From an uncultured Flammeovirgaceae bacterium (GTDB taxonomy: Bacteria > Bacteroidota > Bacteroidia > Cytophagales > Cyclobacteriaceae), in NCBI GenBank assembly GCA_937883755.1, contig CAKZYA010000024.1:62001-126000 (forward strand): a stretch of 64,000 nucleotides of DNA. The letters are read 5' to 3'. Below are positions 62,711-64,000 of the stretch, one piece after another. A program made the translations under genes and the position numbers. The notes beneath the pieces are model-generated. The model was given only the letters and a program-made list of their open reading frames with translations, searched no databases and was not told the origin of the DNA. Every line of letters begins with the position of its first letter. Within the stretch, counting starts at the first letter, position 1.

Positions 62711-64000
62711 ATGAAACAGTCTTTTAACTACCCAAATTGGGTTTGGCTGTTGCTGTTAAGCATGTTATGGACAACTCCTAACATTGCACAGCAACTAGCT
62801 CTAACCTTGCCTCAACCCCAAACGGCTTCCTCAATTCAGCCCAAGGTGAAAACGCTGTCGTCAGTTCTTGAAGAGCTGGAAAAGATGCACAACATCAACT
62901 TCTATTACCAGGTACAGGATTTGGAAAATAAGTTTGTGGATCAAAAAGTCCAGATTCCGAGAAATGTTGAATTGACTGAAGTCTTGACCGACCTACTCAC
63001 CAAGCATTCCCTTGAGTTTAAGGAAGTTCAGAAGAATTACTTTTACATCTACTTAAAAGAATCAGTTCAGATTCCTAAAAAGGTAGATACAAAGCGGTCA
63101 TCAGGAGCCTCACTTAACGATAATCTTGATGAGCTTACAGCATTAGCCTCTCTAGAAAGAGTGCTTACCGATCAGCCAAGAATATTTCTTGAGCAAACAA
63201 TCCGAGGTCAGGTAGTAGACGCTGAAAGTGATGAACCTCTACCGGGAGTAAATGTACTTGCGAAAGGTACGGTAACCGGTACTGTAACTGATATTGATGG
63301 GAATTATCAAATCAGTGTAGGGGATGAAGTGGAGGCGTTGGTATTCTCATCAATTGGTTTCAAAAGTATAGAAGTACCTATCAACAGCAGAAATACAATT
63401 GATGTACAGTTAACTGCTGATGTACAAGCCCTGGAAGAAGTAGTAGTAACTGCACTAGGTATCACCAAAGAAGCTAAAACGCTGGGGTATGCCACCTCTA
63501 AGGTGAAACCCGAAGAATTCAATGTAAATCGTACTCCTAATTTTGCCAACTCATTGCAAGGAAAAATTCCTGGAGTAAACATTACCTCAATGGGTTCTGG
63601 GCCTCAAGGAAGTACGAAAATTCGCATCCGAGGTGTTTCTTCTTTTGGTGGCAATAACTCGCCTCTCATTGTAGTCAACGGCGTTCCGATTGATAATACC
63701 AATTTCGGAGTGAGTGGTGATGTGAATGAAGTGGGTCGCAATCGTAAATCGGATAGTGGTGATGGATTAAGTAGTATCAACCCGGATGATATTACTTCTA
63801 TGACCGTACTGAAAGGTGCGGCGGCTTCTGCTTTATACGGTGCGAGAGCTAAAGATGGAGTAATCATGATTACCACTCGTAATCGGGCTCAGGGCTCAGG
63901 TATAAAGCTGGAGTACAATGCTAATTATACTGTAGATGTACCTCTGGATTTTACTGATTATCAGTATGAGTATGGACAGGGAGAAGGAGGGGTGAGACCT
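62711..64000 (+). CDS. SusC/RagA TonB-linked outer-membrane protein with N-terminal signalling domain (3' end missing)
   Basis: The open frame starts at the ATG at 62711 and runs off the right edge. The signal peptide ends near NIAQQ. Residues about 55-120 form a secretin/TonB short N-terminal (STN) domain (VLEELEKMHNINFYYQVQDL, EVLTDLLTKHSLEF), found in receptors that signal through FecR. Residues 165-250 are a CarboxypepD_reg-like domain (GQVVDAESDEPLPGVNVLAKGT, GTVTDIDGNYQISV). The plug domain follows with NSLQGKIPGVNI, KIRIRGVSSFGGNNSPLIVVNG and ITSMTVLKGAAASALYGARAKDGVIMITT. It should import a nutrient taken by a SusD partner outside the window. Confidence 0.95.
   Translation, partial: MKQSFNYPNWVWLLLLSMLWTTPNIAQQLALTLPQPQTASSIQPKVKTLSSVLEELEKMHNINFYYQVQDLENKFVDQKVQIPRNVELTEVLTDLLTKHSLEFKEVQKNYFYIYLKESVQIPKKVDTKRSSGASLNDNLDELTALASLERVLTDQPRIFLEQTIRGQVVDAESDEPLPGVNVLAKGTVTGTVTDIDGNYQISVGDEVEALVFSSIGFKSIEVPINSRNTIDVQLTADVQALEEVVVTALGITKEAKTLGYATSKVKPEEFNVNRTPNFANSLQGKIPGVNITSMGSGPQGSTKIRIRGVSSFGGNNSPLIVVNGVPIDNTNFGVSGDVNEVGRNRKSDSGDGLSSINPDDITSMTVLKGAAASALYGARAKDGVIMITTRNRAQGSGIKLEYNANYTVDVPLDFTDYQYEYGQGEGGVRP

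Overview
The window looks like chromosomal DNA from a member of the Bacteroidota, most likely the order Cytophagales. The signs are SusC/SusD outer-membrane nutrient-uptake genes at both ends, a FecI-type sigma factor with a FecR anti-sigma factor, LytTR response regulators, lipoproteins and outer-membrane proteins typical of the phylum, and repeated TAnnTTTG promoter elements (the -7 box of Bacteroidota). Gene density is high and base composition moderate. I saw no insertion sequences, prophage genes, CRISPR arrays, rRNA or tRNA genes.

Layout. 1-4.6 kb: the 3' end of a SusD gene with a strong terminator, a DUF1801 protein, a CapK-like adenylate-forming enzyme, and a translationally coupled GntA-like/DUF1989 pair that may handle guanidino compounds. 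5.0-8.4 kb: a membrane-protein cassette with its own winged-helix regulator and two near-identical palindromic operators. 8.4-10.8 kb: three unrelated minus-strand genes. 10.9-16.3 kb: a minus-strand operon of two amidohydrolase-superfamily proteins, partly catalytically degenerate, followed by a very small ABC transporter. 16.7-20.2 kb: RDD membrane protein, PAS histidine kinase, metF. 20.4-25.5 kb: a signalling block (LytTR regulator, hybrid kinase with phosphotransfer domain, Ras-like GTPase, roadblock-like protein, coiled-coil protein, peptidoglycan-binding protein). 25.7-34.4 kb: a degenerate kinase-like protein, ppk1, gyrB, a CoA-binding protein, a MORN-repeat outer-membrane protein and miaE. 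34.6-38.8 kb: a DUF4440 protein, two tandem glycosidase-like paralogues (one with a clear 3' frameshift) and HMG-CoA reductase. 38.9-48.8 kb: DAHP synthase, a previously hidden 48-residue lipoprotein, an orphan dimerisation-domain membrane protein, glnS, a DUF2237 protein, lepA, a Fic protein, folD and queE. 48.9-57.4 kb: outer-membrane protein, L31, holB, hemC, cyclophilin, RmlD-like reductase, glycosyltransferase and an alanine/sodium symporter. 57.4-64 kb: a WG-repeat lipoprotein, then a sigma/anti-sigma/SusC cell-surface signalling locus running off the right edge.

The parts most worth following up are the GTPase/roadblock/phosphorelay operon, the autoregulated 5 kb cassette with mirror-image operators, the GntA-DUF1989 pair, the amidohydrolase operon with metal-ligand loss, the frameshifted glycosidase-like gene, and the small lipoprotein whose promoter is flanked by two copies of one palindrome. 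All functional assignments come from reading the translated sequences by eye; no database search was run.
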